Part shown: positions 18,466-26,902 of the stretch, piece after piece | How positions within the stretch are numbered: the stretch's first letter is position 1 | Layout of the letters: each line of letters starts with the position of its first letter | From: Eubacteriaceae bacterium | GTDB taxonomy: Bacteria; Bacillota; Clostridia; Eubacteriales; Eubacteriaceae | Reading direction: 5' to 3' | DNA: 64,000 nt | Assembly (NCBI GenBank): GCA_030156895.1 | Contig: JASGLP010000023.1 | Span: forward strand, 1-64,000 | Translations under genes and position numbers: made by a program | Notes under the pieces: generated by a model | What the model was told of the DNA's origin: nothing | Database searches by the model: none | The model's input: the letters and a program-made list of their open reading frames with translations, nothing else

Positions 18466-19032
18466 ATGAACTGGCGTGATGGAAAACCGCGTTGCAGCTG
18501 GGCCAATCCCAGTAATGAAGCCTATATTCGCTACCACGATGAGGAATGGGGACAGCCTGTCTATGATGATCAAAAGCTTTTCGAAATGCTGGTTCTGGAA
18601 TCCTTCCAGGCCGGTTTGACCTGGGAGTGTATCCTCAATAAACGAGAGGCCTTTCGTCTGGCATTTGATCAGTTTGATCTGGAAAAAGTCTGCGCCTACG
18701 ATGCTCAAAAAGAGTCAGAACTGTTGGCAAACCCGGGGATTATCCGCAATAAACTAAAAATTCGTGCGGCAGTCAACAATGCCAATGTTTTTAGAAAGAT
18801 TCAGACAGAATTCGGGTCTTTCTCTCAATACCTTTGGCAGTGGACGGATAAAAAAATTGTTTATGAAATCGGACGGTCAAGTTCAACATTATCAGAAAAA
18901 ATTTCCAAAGACTTAAAAAAAAGAGGCATGAAATTTGTCGGACCCGTTATTATCTATGCCTATCTGCAAGCGGTTGGGCTTATATACTCCCATGAAGAAG
19001 GTTGCTTTTTAGAATATCAGGAAATCATTTAG
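18466..19032 (+). CDS. tag: DNA-3-methyladenine glycosylase I
   Basis: 188 residues, the usual length for Tag. RCSWANPSNEAYIRYHDEEW at the N-terminus and YSHEEGC at the end supply the Cys and His residues that hold the structural zinc; LESFQAGLTWECILNKREAF is the family's substrate-pocket segment. It excises 3-methyladenine from alkylated DNA in the cytoplasm. It follows the exporter by 18 bases with AGAGGA before the ATG, so it may be co-transcribed, though a functional link is not evident. Confidence 0.95.
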   Translation: MNWRDGKPRCSWANPSNEAYIRYHDEEWGQPVYDDQKLFEMLVLESFQAGLTWECILNKREAFRLAFDQFDLEKVCAYDAQKESELLANPGIIRNKLKIRAAVNNANVFRKIQTEFGSFSQYLWQWTDKKIVYEIGRSSSTLSEKISKDLKKRGMKFVGPVIIYAYLQAVGLIYSHEEGCFLEYQEII

Positions 19033-19216
19033 AAAAAGAGATTAGGAGTACACGGCCAGTTTTAATTAGACATAGTCTCGCCGTTGTTTGGGGCAATAGA
19101 GGTTTGTTTCGATTGATTTGACTATAATAATGAAAAATTAAAGCGTTAACATATTTTATGGGCTATTCAGATGCTTAAATTATATTAGCGCTAAAAGGGT
19201 GGACCAAATCCTTCGG

Positions 19217-19244
19217 GCAGTCGCAAATATGCGGCTGCTTTTTT
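19217..19244 (+). terminator. Rho-independent terminator
   Basis: GCAGTCGC (19217-19224) pairs with GCGGCTGC (19231-19238) with one G-T pair, followed by TTTTTT. It ends the MarR-exporter-tag unit or a lost leader; the preceding AGGGTGGACC faintly recalls a T-box motif but the rest of such a leader is not present. Confidence 0.75.
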
Positions 19245-19260
19245 ATATTTTTCTTTTTCC

Positions 19261-19497
19261 TTTGAAATTGACAACAGTACCAAATTAATTCCTTATCTGG
19301 TTAGTGGGTCGGGATACAGTTTCTTACCATTTAAAATGGTTGAAGCGCAACTTAAAGCGGAAGAACTGCGCATCATCCCATTGACGGATTTTCAAATACC
19401 AGTTATCGAGAGTTACTGTATCGGTCGGGCGGATGCCCAACATTTATGGCAGGACCTGCTCAAAATCAATGATAAAGAGTTGATAAAAGAATTTTGA
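19261..19497 (+). pseudogene. C-terminal fragment of a LysR-family regulator
   Basis: The frame reads NSTKLIPYLVSGSGYSFLPF, KMVEAQLKAEELRIIPL and a tail ending IKEF-stop. The pattern (V-x-x-G-x-G-x-x-FLP, then E-x-x-L near the exit strand) is the second half of a LysR effector-binding domain. The first ~220 residues, including the DNA-binding domain, are missing and the remaining frame begins just after a terminator. No start codon or ribosome-binding site. Confidence 0.65.
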
Positions 19498-19721
19498 TTT
19501 AGAAACTAACTGCCATTAAAAAGAAGTAGTGAAGGATTGGGCCAGTAGTTCACTTCAATTTAGGATAACAAAATGCTCATAAGTACAGGAATTCTATACA
19601 AATGGCATAAAAAGTGAAACGGATTAAATCTTTTTTAATAAATATTTGAGATTAAAAGTGTAAAATAAGCACAGTATAACAATTAGATTTATTGGGAAAA
19701 TTTAGATTTGAGGTGATTATT

Positions 19722-20498
19722 ATGGAGAAAATGCCAGTAATGTTTGTTGGTCATGGCTCACCTATGAATGCAATTGAAAATAATGATTTTACCCGCAAGT
19801 GGGCGGAAATAGGTAAAAAAATAAATAAACCGGAAATTATTCTGTCGGTCTCCGCCCATTGGGTTACCAATGGCAGCAGAGTTAATGATGAAGCCGATCC
19901 TAAAATGGTTTACGATATGTATGGCTTTCCTCAGGAACTTTACGAAGTGCGCTATCCAGCTCCCGGTGCGCCGGCAATGGCAGTTGAGACAATCAACCTG
20001 CTTGATCAGCAAGTGAATGTTGATAATAGCTGGGGAATCGATCACGGAACCTGGTCGGTTCTTTGCCGGATGTTCCCTCAAGCTGATATTCCGGTTTTCC
20101 AGTTGAGTCTGGATCATCGGGCATCAGCTGAAGCTCATTTCCAGATAGGCCAGAAGCTGGCTGCTTTGCGGGAAAAAGGAGTGCTGATTATGGGCAGCGG
20201 CAATATTGTTCATAATTTAGCCAGAGCGAATTTTTCTATGGCAGACGGCTACTCCTGGGCCTACGAATTTGATGAATATATTAAAGAAAAAATAGTTGGC
20301 CGAGAGTTTGATCAGGTTATTAATTACCATCAGGCCGGAGATTCGGCAAAACTGGTTTTTCACACAACGGAACATTATAATCCACTTTTATATGTGTTAG
20401 GTGCTTCAAGTGCTGATGACCGGCTGACAATTTTTAACGAGTCCTGTACACTAGGATCTATCTCAATGACTGCTTATCTGTTTGAAGAAAGGAGATAA
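19722..20498 (+). CDS. 4,5-DOPA dioxygenase extradiol-like protein (YgiD family)
   Basis: About 258 residues of the LigB-fold class III extradiol dioxygenases. Putative metal ligands: HGSPM near the N-terminus, SAHW, and GIDHGTWSVL, all conserved in the DODA/YgiD family; GSGNIVHNL is another family segment. Named for ring-opening of DOPA but the real bacterial substrate is uncertain, and in a strict anaerobe an oxygen-dependent role is doubtful. ATG 19722 follows GAGGTGATT; an upstream frame start lacks such a site. One base separates it from the pirin gene, so they form an operon. Confidence 0.85.
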   Translation: MEKMPVMFVGHGSPMNAIENNDFTRKWAEIGKKINKPEIILSVSAHWVTNGSRVNDEADPKMVYDMYGFPQELYEVRYPAPGAPAMAVETINLLDQQVNVDNSWGIDHGTWSVLCRMFPQADIPVFQLSLDHRASAEAHFQIGQKLAALREKGVLIMGSGNIVHNLARANFSMADGYSWAYEFDEYIKEKIVGREFDQVINYHQAGDSAKLVFHTTEHYNPLLYVLGASSADDRLTIFNESCTLGSISMTAYLFEERR

Positions 20499-20499
20499 A

Positions 20500-21339
20500 A
20501 TGGAACGCAAAATAACTGAACAAATTACAGGGTTTAGAACTCAGGATGGTGCCGGTGTCAATCTGGTCAGAGTTCTAGGGCATGATACCGTTAATGCTTA
20601 CGATCCTATTTTAATGCTGGATTCTTTCGATAGTACCAATCCCGATGACTATACTGCTGGTTTTCCCATGCATCCGCACCGAGGAATCGAAACGATCAGC
20701 TACGTCTATCGCGGCAAAATGACCCATCGCGATAGCCTGGGTAATGAAGACACTATTTCGGATGGCGAAGTACAGTGGATGACGGCAGGATCGGGAATCC
20801 TTCACGAAGAAAAGCTGCCAGCCTCGGAAAGACTGTTAGGCGTGCAGCTGTGGCTCAATCTTTCAGCATCTGATAAATGGGTGCCGCCAGCTTACCACAG
20901 CGTTAAAAATAATGACATTGAAGAAATTGAGATTGAAGGCGGTAAACTAAGACTTTTAGCCGGTCAGTATAAAGGCCACCAAGGTTATTTAAGCAAGTAT
21001 CTGCCCCTTGACTATTATGATATTCATCTAAACCCTGATGCGGAATTTTGCATTAATACCGATAAAGATCGCTCAGTTATGCTCTTTACCCTTTTGGGGG
21101 ATTGTTATGTTGGTGGCGAGTTGATCAAAGAGAAGACGGCCATTAAACTGGGGACCGGTGATACGATAAAGTTAAAGGCAAAAGATAAAAAGGCTCAGGT
21201 ATTATTTGTGAGTTCCAGGCGTCTTGATGAACCGGTTGCCTGGGGCGGACCGATTGTCATGAACACCAAAGAAGAATTAGATCAGGCTTTTGCGGATTTG
21301 CGTGAGGGGACTTTCCTGAAAAAAGATATTGAATATTAA
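20500..21339 (+). CDS. Pirin family protein
   Basis: 279 residues, bicupin fold. MHPHRGIETISYVYRG holds the first two metal-binding His, and GSGILHEE the third His and Glu. Pirins bind Fe and are reported as quercetin dioxygenases or redox-sensing cofactors; the role in this organism is unknown. AGGAG ahead of the ATG at 20500; the longer reading frame overlapping the dioxygenase gene is not supported. Pairing with an extradiol-type enzyme suggests a shared role in handling aromatic or quinone-like compounds (inference). Confidence 0.9.
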   Translation: MERKITEQITGFRTQDGAGVNLVRVLGHDTVNAYDPILMLDSFDSTNPDDYTAGFPMHPHRGIETISYVYRGKMTHRDSLGNEDTISDGEVQWMTAGSGILHEEKLPASERLLGVQLWLNLSASDKWVPPAYHSVKNNDIEEIEIEGGKLRLLAGQYKGHQGYLSKYLPLDYYDIHLNPDAEFCINTDKDRSVMLFTLLGDCYVGGELIKEKTAIKLGTGDTIKLKAKDKKAQVLFVSSRRLDEPVAWGGPIVMNTKEELDQAFADLREGTFLKKDIEY

Positions 21340-21405
21340 AAGCATCTGAGCTTATAATAAGAACAATAAATGCATGTCTGGATGCGATTTTTTAGGAGGG
21401 TTTAT

Positions 21406-21615
21406 ATGTTTGGAAAAAGGAATACAAAAACCAGGAAACAGCTTAAAGCTGAAAAGTACCTGCATCTCATAACTGAAACCTGTGCAAAGAATCCTACAGA
21501 AAGAGGGCTGGAAGAATGCCCCTGTCAAAGTAAATGTAGTCTTCATGGTGATTGTTTATTGTGCACGGCATATCATACAAGCAAAGGGAAATTGCCGTTT
21601 TGTGAAAGAACATAA
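21406..21615 (+). CDS. Cys-rich putative metal-binding small protein
   Basis: 69 residues: a basic N-terminal third, then CPCQSKCSLHGDCLLCTAYH and a final FCER. The C-x-C-x3-C-x5-C-x2-C-x2-YH pattern followed by K-x-K-x-PFC resembles small clostridial Cys-rich proteins of the DUF6485 kind. It probably binds zinc or an Fe-S cluster. TAGGAGGG ahead of the ATG at 21406 is strong. No partner is indicated by context. Confidence 0.75.
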   Translation: MFGKRNTKTRKQLKAEKYLHLITETCAKNPTERGLEECPCQSKCSLHGDCLLCTAYHTSKGKLPFCERT

Positions 21616-21700
21616 ATACTGATGTTCAAGGAAAAGCTGTTTAACTGTTTTATAAATGCCTCAGTTTAAGAATTTCGACATTAGGAAAAATTTAATTTTG

Positions 21701-21752
21701 ACACCTGAGCGCAGACGACGAAATCCAATTGGTCAGTGCGGGGTTTGTCGAC
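21701..21752 (+). repeat. Dispersed hairpin element, internally deleted copy (copy C)
   Basis: Left end ACACCTGAGC and right part from GCAGAC through CGAAATCCAATTGGTCAGTG to GCGGGGTTTGT match the ends of the ~150-bp element at 48583-48734 and 56843-56993; the middle ~100 bases are missing. Confidence 0.75.
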
Positions 21753-21758
21753 ATACTG

Positions 21759-21788
21759 AAACGTTGCTTAATGATAGCAACGTTTTTT
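21759..21788 (+). terminator. Rho-independent terminator
   Basis: AACGTTGC (21760-21767) pairs with GCAACGTT (21777-21784), followed by TTTTATTT. It lies between the Cys-rich gene and the convergent minus-strand ORF. Confidence 0.75.
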
Positions 21789-21794
21789 ATTTGC

Positions 21795-22244
21795 TTAATT
21801 TGCACCTTGCGAGCCAATCAATTTAGGCAGACAATTATTTTCGTACCATATTTTTAATTCCGGGTCGATATAACCGTCCTTATTGATTATTTTTAGCAGG
21901 CCAATTGGTTCACCAATTTCAAAACCCAGCTCATCAAGTGTGAAGAGTTTTAATTGCTGTAAAAATTCTCTGAAATTAATTCCTGGATGAAGATTGGAAT
22001 TTGCAGCCAGATGACGGTTAAAGAGATCTAATACTTGCATAAAATTATCCGGCAGGAATCGGGTGTCCTGCTCCCATTGTATCATCATTGTTAACAGTGC
22101 GGTCAGCACCTCTGAAGACGATTCTATCAATAGCCAAAATACCTTTCTAGTGGATTTATTCTTTTTTATTATACAGTTTTTTAGAAATTTCGCATCTTTT
22201 TTTTGAAAAATCTGCTGGTGTTGTAAAAAATTGTAGTTAATCAT
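21795..22244 (-). CDS. Hypothetical protein
   Basis: 149 residues, no recognised family, no signal peptide or membrane segment. The middle (FWLLIESSSEVLTALLTMMI) is mildly hydrophobic and the rest is mixed helical. No clear Shine-Dalgarno precedes the ATG at 22244 on the minus strand, but the length and regular composition make it more likely than not to be real. It runs convergent to the upstream Cys-rich gene. An internal start is possible. Confidence 0.5.
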   Translation of the reverse strand: MINYNFLQHQQIFQKKDAKFLKNCIIKKNKSTRKVFWLLIESSSEVLTALLTMMIQWEQDTRFLPDNFMQVLDLFNRHLAANSNLHPGINFREFLQQLKLFTLDELGFEIGEPIGLLKIINKDGYIDPELKIWYENNCLPKLIGSQGAN

Positions 22245-22412
22245 CGGGCGAAAAGATAATGAATGTTCGTGTGAAAGCAGGAAAAATTTTTGTATCAGAT
22301 TGAGCTAAGTATCGATTAATAGCGGCAGTGAAACGAATCTTGAGGAGTTTCCTGGAGTTGCATTTTTATTAAAAAACGTATACAATGAAAAAAAACTTTG
22401 AGGAGGAAGCCA

Positions 22413-23186
22413 TTGTCGACAACAACCATTAAGCTGATTGCTCTGATTTTGATGCTCTTTGATCACGTTGCGGAATTCATACCTGGAACCCCGGTGTTTT
22501 TTCATTGGATAGGAAGAATTTCGGCGCCCCTTTTTATGTTTGCGATGGCCTGGGGCTTTCATTATACGCATGATCGGAAAAAATATTTAACCCGAATGTA
22601 TCTCTTCGGCGTTTTAATGGCTATAATTGATTTTTGTCTAAATAACTTTACTCCGAATGTTAACGTATACGCCTATAATAACATTTTTGTAACCTTATTG
22701 CTGGTGGGAATTGTTTCCTGGCTGATTGAAAGCTATCGGCAGGACAAACAAAAGGCTTTGCCTTACCTGCTCGCTTTTTGTGGTATTCAACTGCTTTCAA
22801 CAGCCGTCTGTATCATCGCAGGACAGCTCTTGCCTTACTATGGAATCGAGTTGTTTGTGGGCGCTATTTCAGCCAATCTTTTATTTAATGAAGGCAGTTT
22901 TATCTTTGTGCTCTTAGGGGTGCTAATTTATTTTAGTAAAGCGGATAAACGAAGACTGATAATCAGCTATTCAATCTTTACACTCTGTTATTTTATAATG
23001 GAATATCTGTACAGCTCAAACCTGCACGCCATATTTTTCATTAACTATCAGTGGATGATGATTGTCGCTCTGCCCTTGATGTTACTTTATAATGGAGAAA
23101 AGGGCAGAGGATTAAAATATCTGTTTTATCTTTTTTATCCGCTTCATATAACAATCCTTTTTTTAATCGGAAATGTATGGATGTAG
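22413..23186 (+). CDS. TraX family membrane protein
   Basis: About 257 residues with eight or so transmembrane helices. STTTIKLIALILMLFDHVAE and GRISAPLFMFAMAWGFHYT match the start of TraX-like proteins, and YPLHITILFLIG matches their end. TraX acetylates F-pilin in conjugative plasmids; chromosomal relatives are membrane acyltransferase-like proteins of unknown substrate. TTG start at 22413 lies six bases after AGGAGG (22401-22406). Monocistronic. Confidence 0.87.
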   Translation: MSTTTIKLIALILMLFDHVAEFIPGTPVFFHWIGRISAPLFMFAMAWGFHYTHDRKKYLTRMYLFGVLMAIIDFCLNNFTPNVNVYAYNNIFVTLLLVGIVSWLIESYRQDKQKALPYLLAFCGIQLLSTAVCIIAGQLLPYYGIELFVGAISANLLFNEGSFIFVLLGVLIYFSKADKRRLIISYSIFTLCYFIMEYLYSSNLHAIFFINYQWMMIVALPLMLLYNGEKGRGLKYLFYLFYPLHITILFLIGNVWM

Positions 23187-23194
23187 GAAAGTCA

Positions 23195-23248
23195 TAAAAA
23201 ACCACTATCTTCAACTCTGCACGGCAAAGTTGTGATAGTGGTTTTTAT
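23195..23248. terminator. Bidirectional terminator between convergent genes
   Basis: AAAAACCACTATC and GATAGTGGTTTTT flank an inner AACT/AGTT stem. A-run before and T-run after serve both traX (plus) and the chemoreceptor (minus). Confidence 0.85.
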
Positions 23249-26223
23249 TAGCGTTTTAGATCAAATCGACTAACCATGCTCTTTAAGAGCTCAGCCTGGC
23301 TGTAGAGTTCTTGACTGGAAGCAGCACTTTCTTCAGCGGTTGCAGAATTGTTCTGAACAACCTGGGAGACTTGATCAAAGCCCACATTGATCTGGTTGAT
23401 GGAAGCAGTCTGATCATTTGAGGCCTGATCTATTTTATGCACCAGCTCAGCAACCTGCTCGATGTTCGAAACAATTTCGGCAAGGGACTCGGCGGTATTG
23501 TTGGCAATAACCGTTCCTTCGTTAACACTGGCAATGGAGCTTTCAATTAGCTCAGTGGTTTCACGTGCCGCTTCAGCGCTACGGCCGGCAAGGGTTCTGA
23601 CTTCTTCAGCGACGACTGCAAAGCCTTTGCCGTGTTCACCGGCACGGGCTGCTTCGACGGCGGCGTTAAGCGCCAGGATATTAGTCTGGAAAGCAATGTC
23701 GTCGATAACCCGGATGATATTGGAAATTTTACTGGAAGACTGATTGATTTCTTCCATGGATGTCAGCATTTCCCGCATCTGATTGTTGCCATTTTGGGCA
23801 TTATCCTGAGCAGTCACAGTCAGTTTATTGGCGTGGTCAGCATTTTGAGCATTATCTTTGGTCTGATTGGCAACTTCGCTGATCGAAGCATTTAGTTCCT
23901 GCATGGAACTGGCTTGTTCAGTAGCCCCCTGAGCAAGGGCCTGAGAGCCGTCAGAAACCTGTCGGGAACCCGATGCCACCTCGTCAGCGGCATGGTTGAT
24001 ACTGCCAAGAATACCGTTTAATTCACCCAGCGTATGATTGAGTGAATCTTTAATAATCGCGTAACTGCCCTGATAATGACCGGTCATCGCCAGTGTCAGG
24101 TTGCCATTGGCCATTTCTTCAAGGATAGCAGCAGCTTCATTAATGGGTCGTTCGATGGCATCCAGGGTTTGATTAAAGCCCTCCATAATGTCCCGATAAC
24201 CGCCTTCAAACTGACTGATATCACAGCGTAGGGCTAAATCACCGTTAATCCCGGCTTGAGCCATGTTTTGAGATTCAGCGATGAGTCCCTCAATGGTTGA
24301 AAAGGTGCTGATAATTGCCGGAATCAGCTGGTCGTTTTCTGATCGTTTGCCGATAGCTTTAAAATCGTTAAGTCGTCTGGTATCACCGGCCGCTATTTCG
24401 TTAAAGACATTCTGGACATTTTGCAGGCGTGAATAAACATGGTTGATTTCATCGGCAAAATCCTGCATATCGCCTTTATAGCTGCCTTGCATGGAAGCGC
24501 TGTAGTCATTAACGGCCAGCTGTGCCATTACGCCACGGGCTTCGTTGATGGGGGCAATAATCGAATTGAGGGTGTCATTAAATCCTTTTACAATTTTCCT
24601 GAAATCACCGCTGTGCTGGCTTTCGTCAGCTTGGACTGAAAGGTCGCCTTGAGTCGCGGCTGTAGCCAGCGTGTTAACATCGGCAACCAGAGCATCAATA
24701 TTATCGATACATTGGTTCAGGTTGTTTTTGATGGTGTTAAAGTCGCCCTGATAAGGATCAGTGATTTTTTCAGGCAGATTGCCATGGCTGATTTTATCGA
24801 CATAATCGGCCGCCACATTAAGCGGTTTAATCACGGCATCAAGGATGGCATTAAGTTCCGCAACCAGATCTTTAAACTGGCCTTTAAAGCGGTCAGGATT
24901 ACCACGTTGGGAAAGTTCTCCCTTGGTTGCTGCTTCGGAGAGTTGTTTGACCTCCAGATCCACATTTTTAAGGGTATTGATGAGCTCAAGAAAGCTCTGG
25001 GATTGGATATCCTGATCGGATCGAACCGTCACCGAAACATTTAAATCGCCCTGGGAGATAGAATGAAGGATGTCGATATTGCTGCGGATGTTTTCCGATA
25101 GACGTTGGAAGGACTGACCCAATTTTCCCAGTTCATCTTTGCGGTTGAGGATTTCAGCAGGAACTTCACTGTTAAAATCACCCAGTTCCGTATTGGCAAA
25201 AAGATCAGTGACGGTAACGATGGGTTTAACGACACCGCGGACAATTTTAATAATAACCAGGGTTAAAATAATCAAAGTCACTAGAATCAGACCAATTAGC
25301 TGATAAATCATAGTCATGATTGGTTCGTTTATTTCTGATTCGGCTTGAACGATGGCCAACACTCAACCGGTTTGGCCAAGTGGTGCATAATAGAGGCGGT
25401 TTGTGCCCAAGTCGTTGGTAAAGCTAGCTGAACCGGATTCGCCGCTTAAAATATCATTGCCAATAGCTGAAAGACTGCTGTTGGGATCTTCAAGAATATT
25501 AATACTCATAACCTTGGAGGTATCCTGGTCAGAGAGATAAAGGCCGGAAGCATCCAGTAAAAAAGCATGGCCGGTTTCACCAATTTTTATATCAGAGACA
25601 ATTTGCTGGAGACTGGATAAATCAATATCGCCAGTGACAACCCCTTTAAAAGTGCCCGAATTATCATAAAAGGCTTTGGCGGCTGTAACCATGGTGATGT
25701 CCAGGGCATCATCATAGAAAGGATCAGACCAGGCGAGCTCTCCGCCGGCGTTTTTACCGACCAGATACCAGTCTTGATTAGGATAATCATACTCATCAGT
25801 ACTGTAGAGGTCTTCGGCATAGCCAACGGTATTATTTTCACGATAAGCGTAAGGTCCAAAATATTTCACACCCGGACTATATGCATAATAGTCGTAAAAG
25901 ACACCAGAGCCATAGGTATCATTATTTAGGGCTACCTGGCTGGTCAGCAAGGCTTGGTAATCGGAGCTGGGAATTCCGGTGCCACTAACACCCAAAGAGC
26001 TACCAAGACCATCTACTAGCTGGGCATGGACTTCTAGCTTGCCTTCTAAACTCTGAATTGTTTCTTCTAATCGAATATTTGACATGGTGTCGATCTGCTC
26101 ATTGACTGTATTAATATTGAGGACGGTTACGGCAATACTGATCAAAAGCAGAGCCAGTGTGACAGTAATCAGTACTGGCCACAGTATTTTGTAGCCAACT
26201 GAGTTTTTCTCGAAAATGTTCAT
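23248..26223 (-). pseudogene. Poly-HAMP methyl-accepting chemotaxis protein broken by an in-frame TGA
   Basis: One reading frame of 991 codons from ATG 26223 is interrupted once, at 25363-25365, by TGA. The residues on either side (APLGQTG, stop, VLAIVQAE) match the end of a dCache sensor domain where Trp (TGG) is normal, so this is a single-base nonsense change or a sequencing error. Order: N-terminal transmembrane helix, dCache sensor, second transmembrane helix, a chain of HAMP-like units ([20 protein letters not shown] and similar, each followed by I-x-P-x-N/I-E-A), and the signalling tip [20 protein letters not shown]. It would pass a small-molecule signal to CheA. A shorter protein could in principle start at GTG 25362 but would lack the sensor. 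Confidence 0.85.
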
Positions 26224-26621
26224 GATAATTCCTTCCTTAAAAAGTTGATAATATCTGTATACCTTTTATTTGCCTAAAATAACAGGATCAATTTATATAT
26301 TTATAATAATTTTTACGTGAAGCATGAATTTCTTTCCAATTGCCTTAAATAGATGAAACTAACAAAGCAGATCAATCAGTTTTCCTGGTATGAGAAGGTT
26401 GTTTTTTAAAATGATGTTAATTGTGTTGTGAAATGTCGAATTTAGCCGTAAATCCCCAATGCGCGCTTGCAATAATGATGTCAATTTTATATAATTTAAA
26501 CCAGACAAAAGCCCGTTGCCAATGGTGTTAATGACGTCGGCAAAATAATCGGTTTAGTTGAATAAATATTGATAATGCTTGCCAGGCATGAAATGACTGG
26601 TAATAAAAATAAGGAGAAGAT
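26224..26621. other. Divergent promoter region, about 400 bases
   Basis: Separates the minus-strand chemoreceptor from the plus-strand small gene at 26622. It holds one clear plus-strand promoter (26467-26495). The ~120-base leader downstream contains a possible TTGCC/GGCAA pairing, but no riboswitch family is recognised. Confidence 0.5.
26467..26495 (+). promoter_or_regulatory. Sigma-A promoter for the 26622 gene
   Basis: TTGCAA (26467-26472), 17-base spacer, TATAAT (26490-26495). Predicted start near 26502 gives a leader of about 120 bases. Confidence 0.7.
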
Positions 26622-26852
26622 ATGACGAAAAAAGGAACAATCAGAGTAGATAAGGAAATAGATGTCCAGGATTGCTTTAATTATATCTACCGCAAGGCGG
26701 TAAAAGATGGTGATTACGGTCTGAAAGTGGTGACTGATGATTTGGCGCTTTTGATGAACAAACTGATGTTGGAGACTGGGATGATGAGCAAGTTTGACGA
26801 TCCCATCAAATGCCCCAAAGAATATCGGCATAGTATCGAAACATTAAAGTAA
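26622..26852 (+). CDS. Small hypothetical protein
   Basis: 76 residues, mixed charge, no signal peptide, membrane segment or known motif. AAGGAG lies seven bases before the ATG, a consensus promoter sits 120 bases upstream and a perfect terminator follows six bases after the stop, so expression is well supported although function is unknown. It lies between two giant chemoreceptor genes transcribed the other way. Confidence 0.75.
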   Translation: MTKKGTIRVDKEIDVQDCFNYIYRKAVKDGDYGLKVVTDDLALLMNKLMLETGMMSKFDDPIKCPKEYRHSIETLK

Positions 26853-26857
26853 AGAAC

Positions 26858-26894
26858 AAGGACGGTTCTGATTTTGACAGAATCGTCCTTGTTT
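26858..26894. terminator. Bidirectional terminator
   Basis: ACAAGGACGGTTCTG and CAGAATCGTCCTTGT form a stem with one mismatch around an ATTTTGA loop, between the convergent 26622 gene and the second chemoreceptor. Confidence 0.85.
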
Positions 26895-26902
26895 AATTAC
26901 TT

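Noticed and set aside
19180-19250. T-box-like leader (AGGGTGGACC followed by a terminator)
   Set aside because: Only the short motif fits; no specifier loop or stem I can be seen upstream and no aminoacyl-tRNA or amino-acid gene follows, just a LysR scrap. Called as a terminator only.
25363-25365. Selenocysteine at the in-frame TGA of the chemoreceptor
   Set aside because: The aligned residue in Cache domains is Trp, no SECIS-like hairpin is evident just downstream, and chemoreceptors are not selenoproteins.
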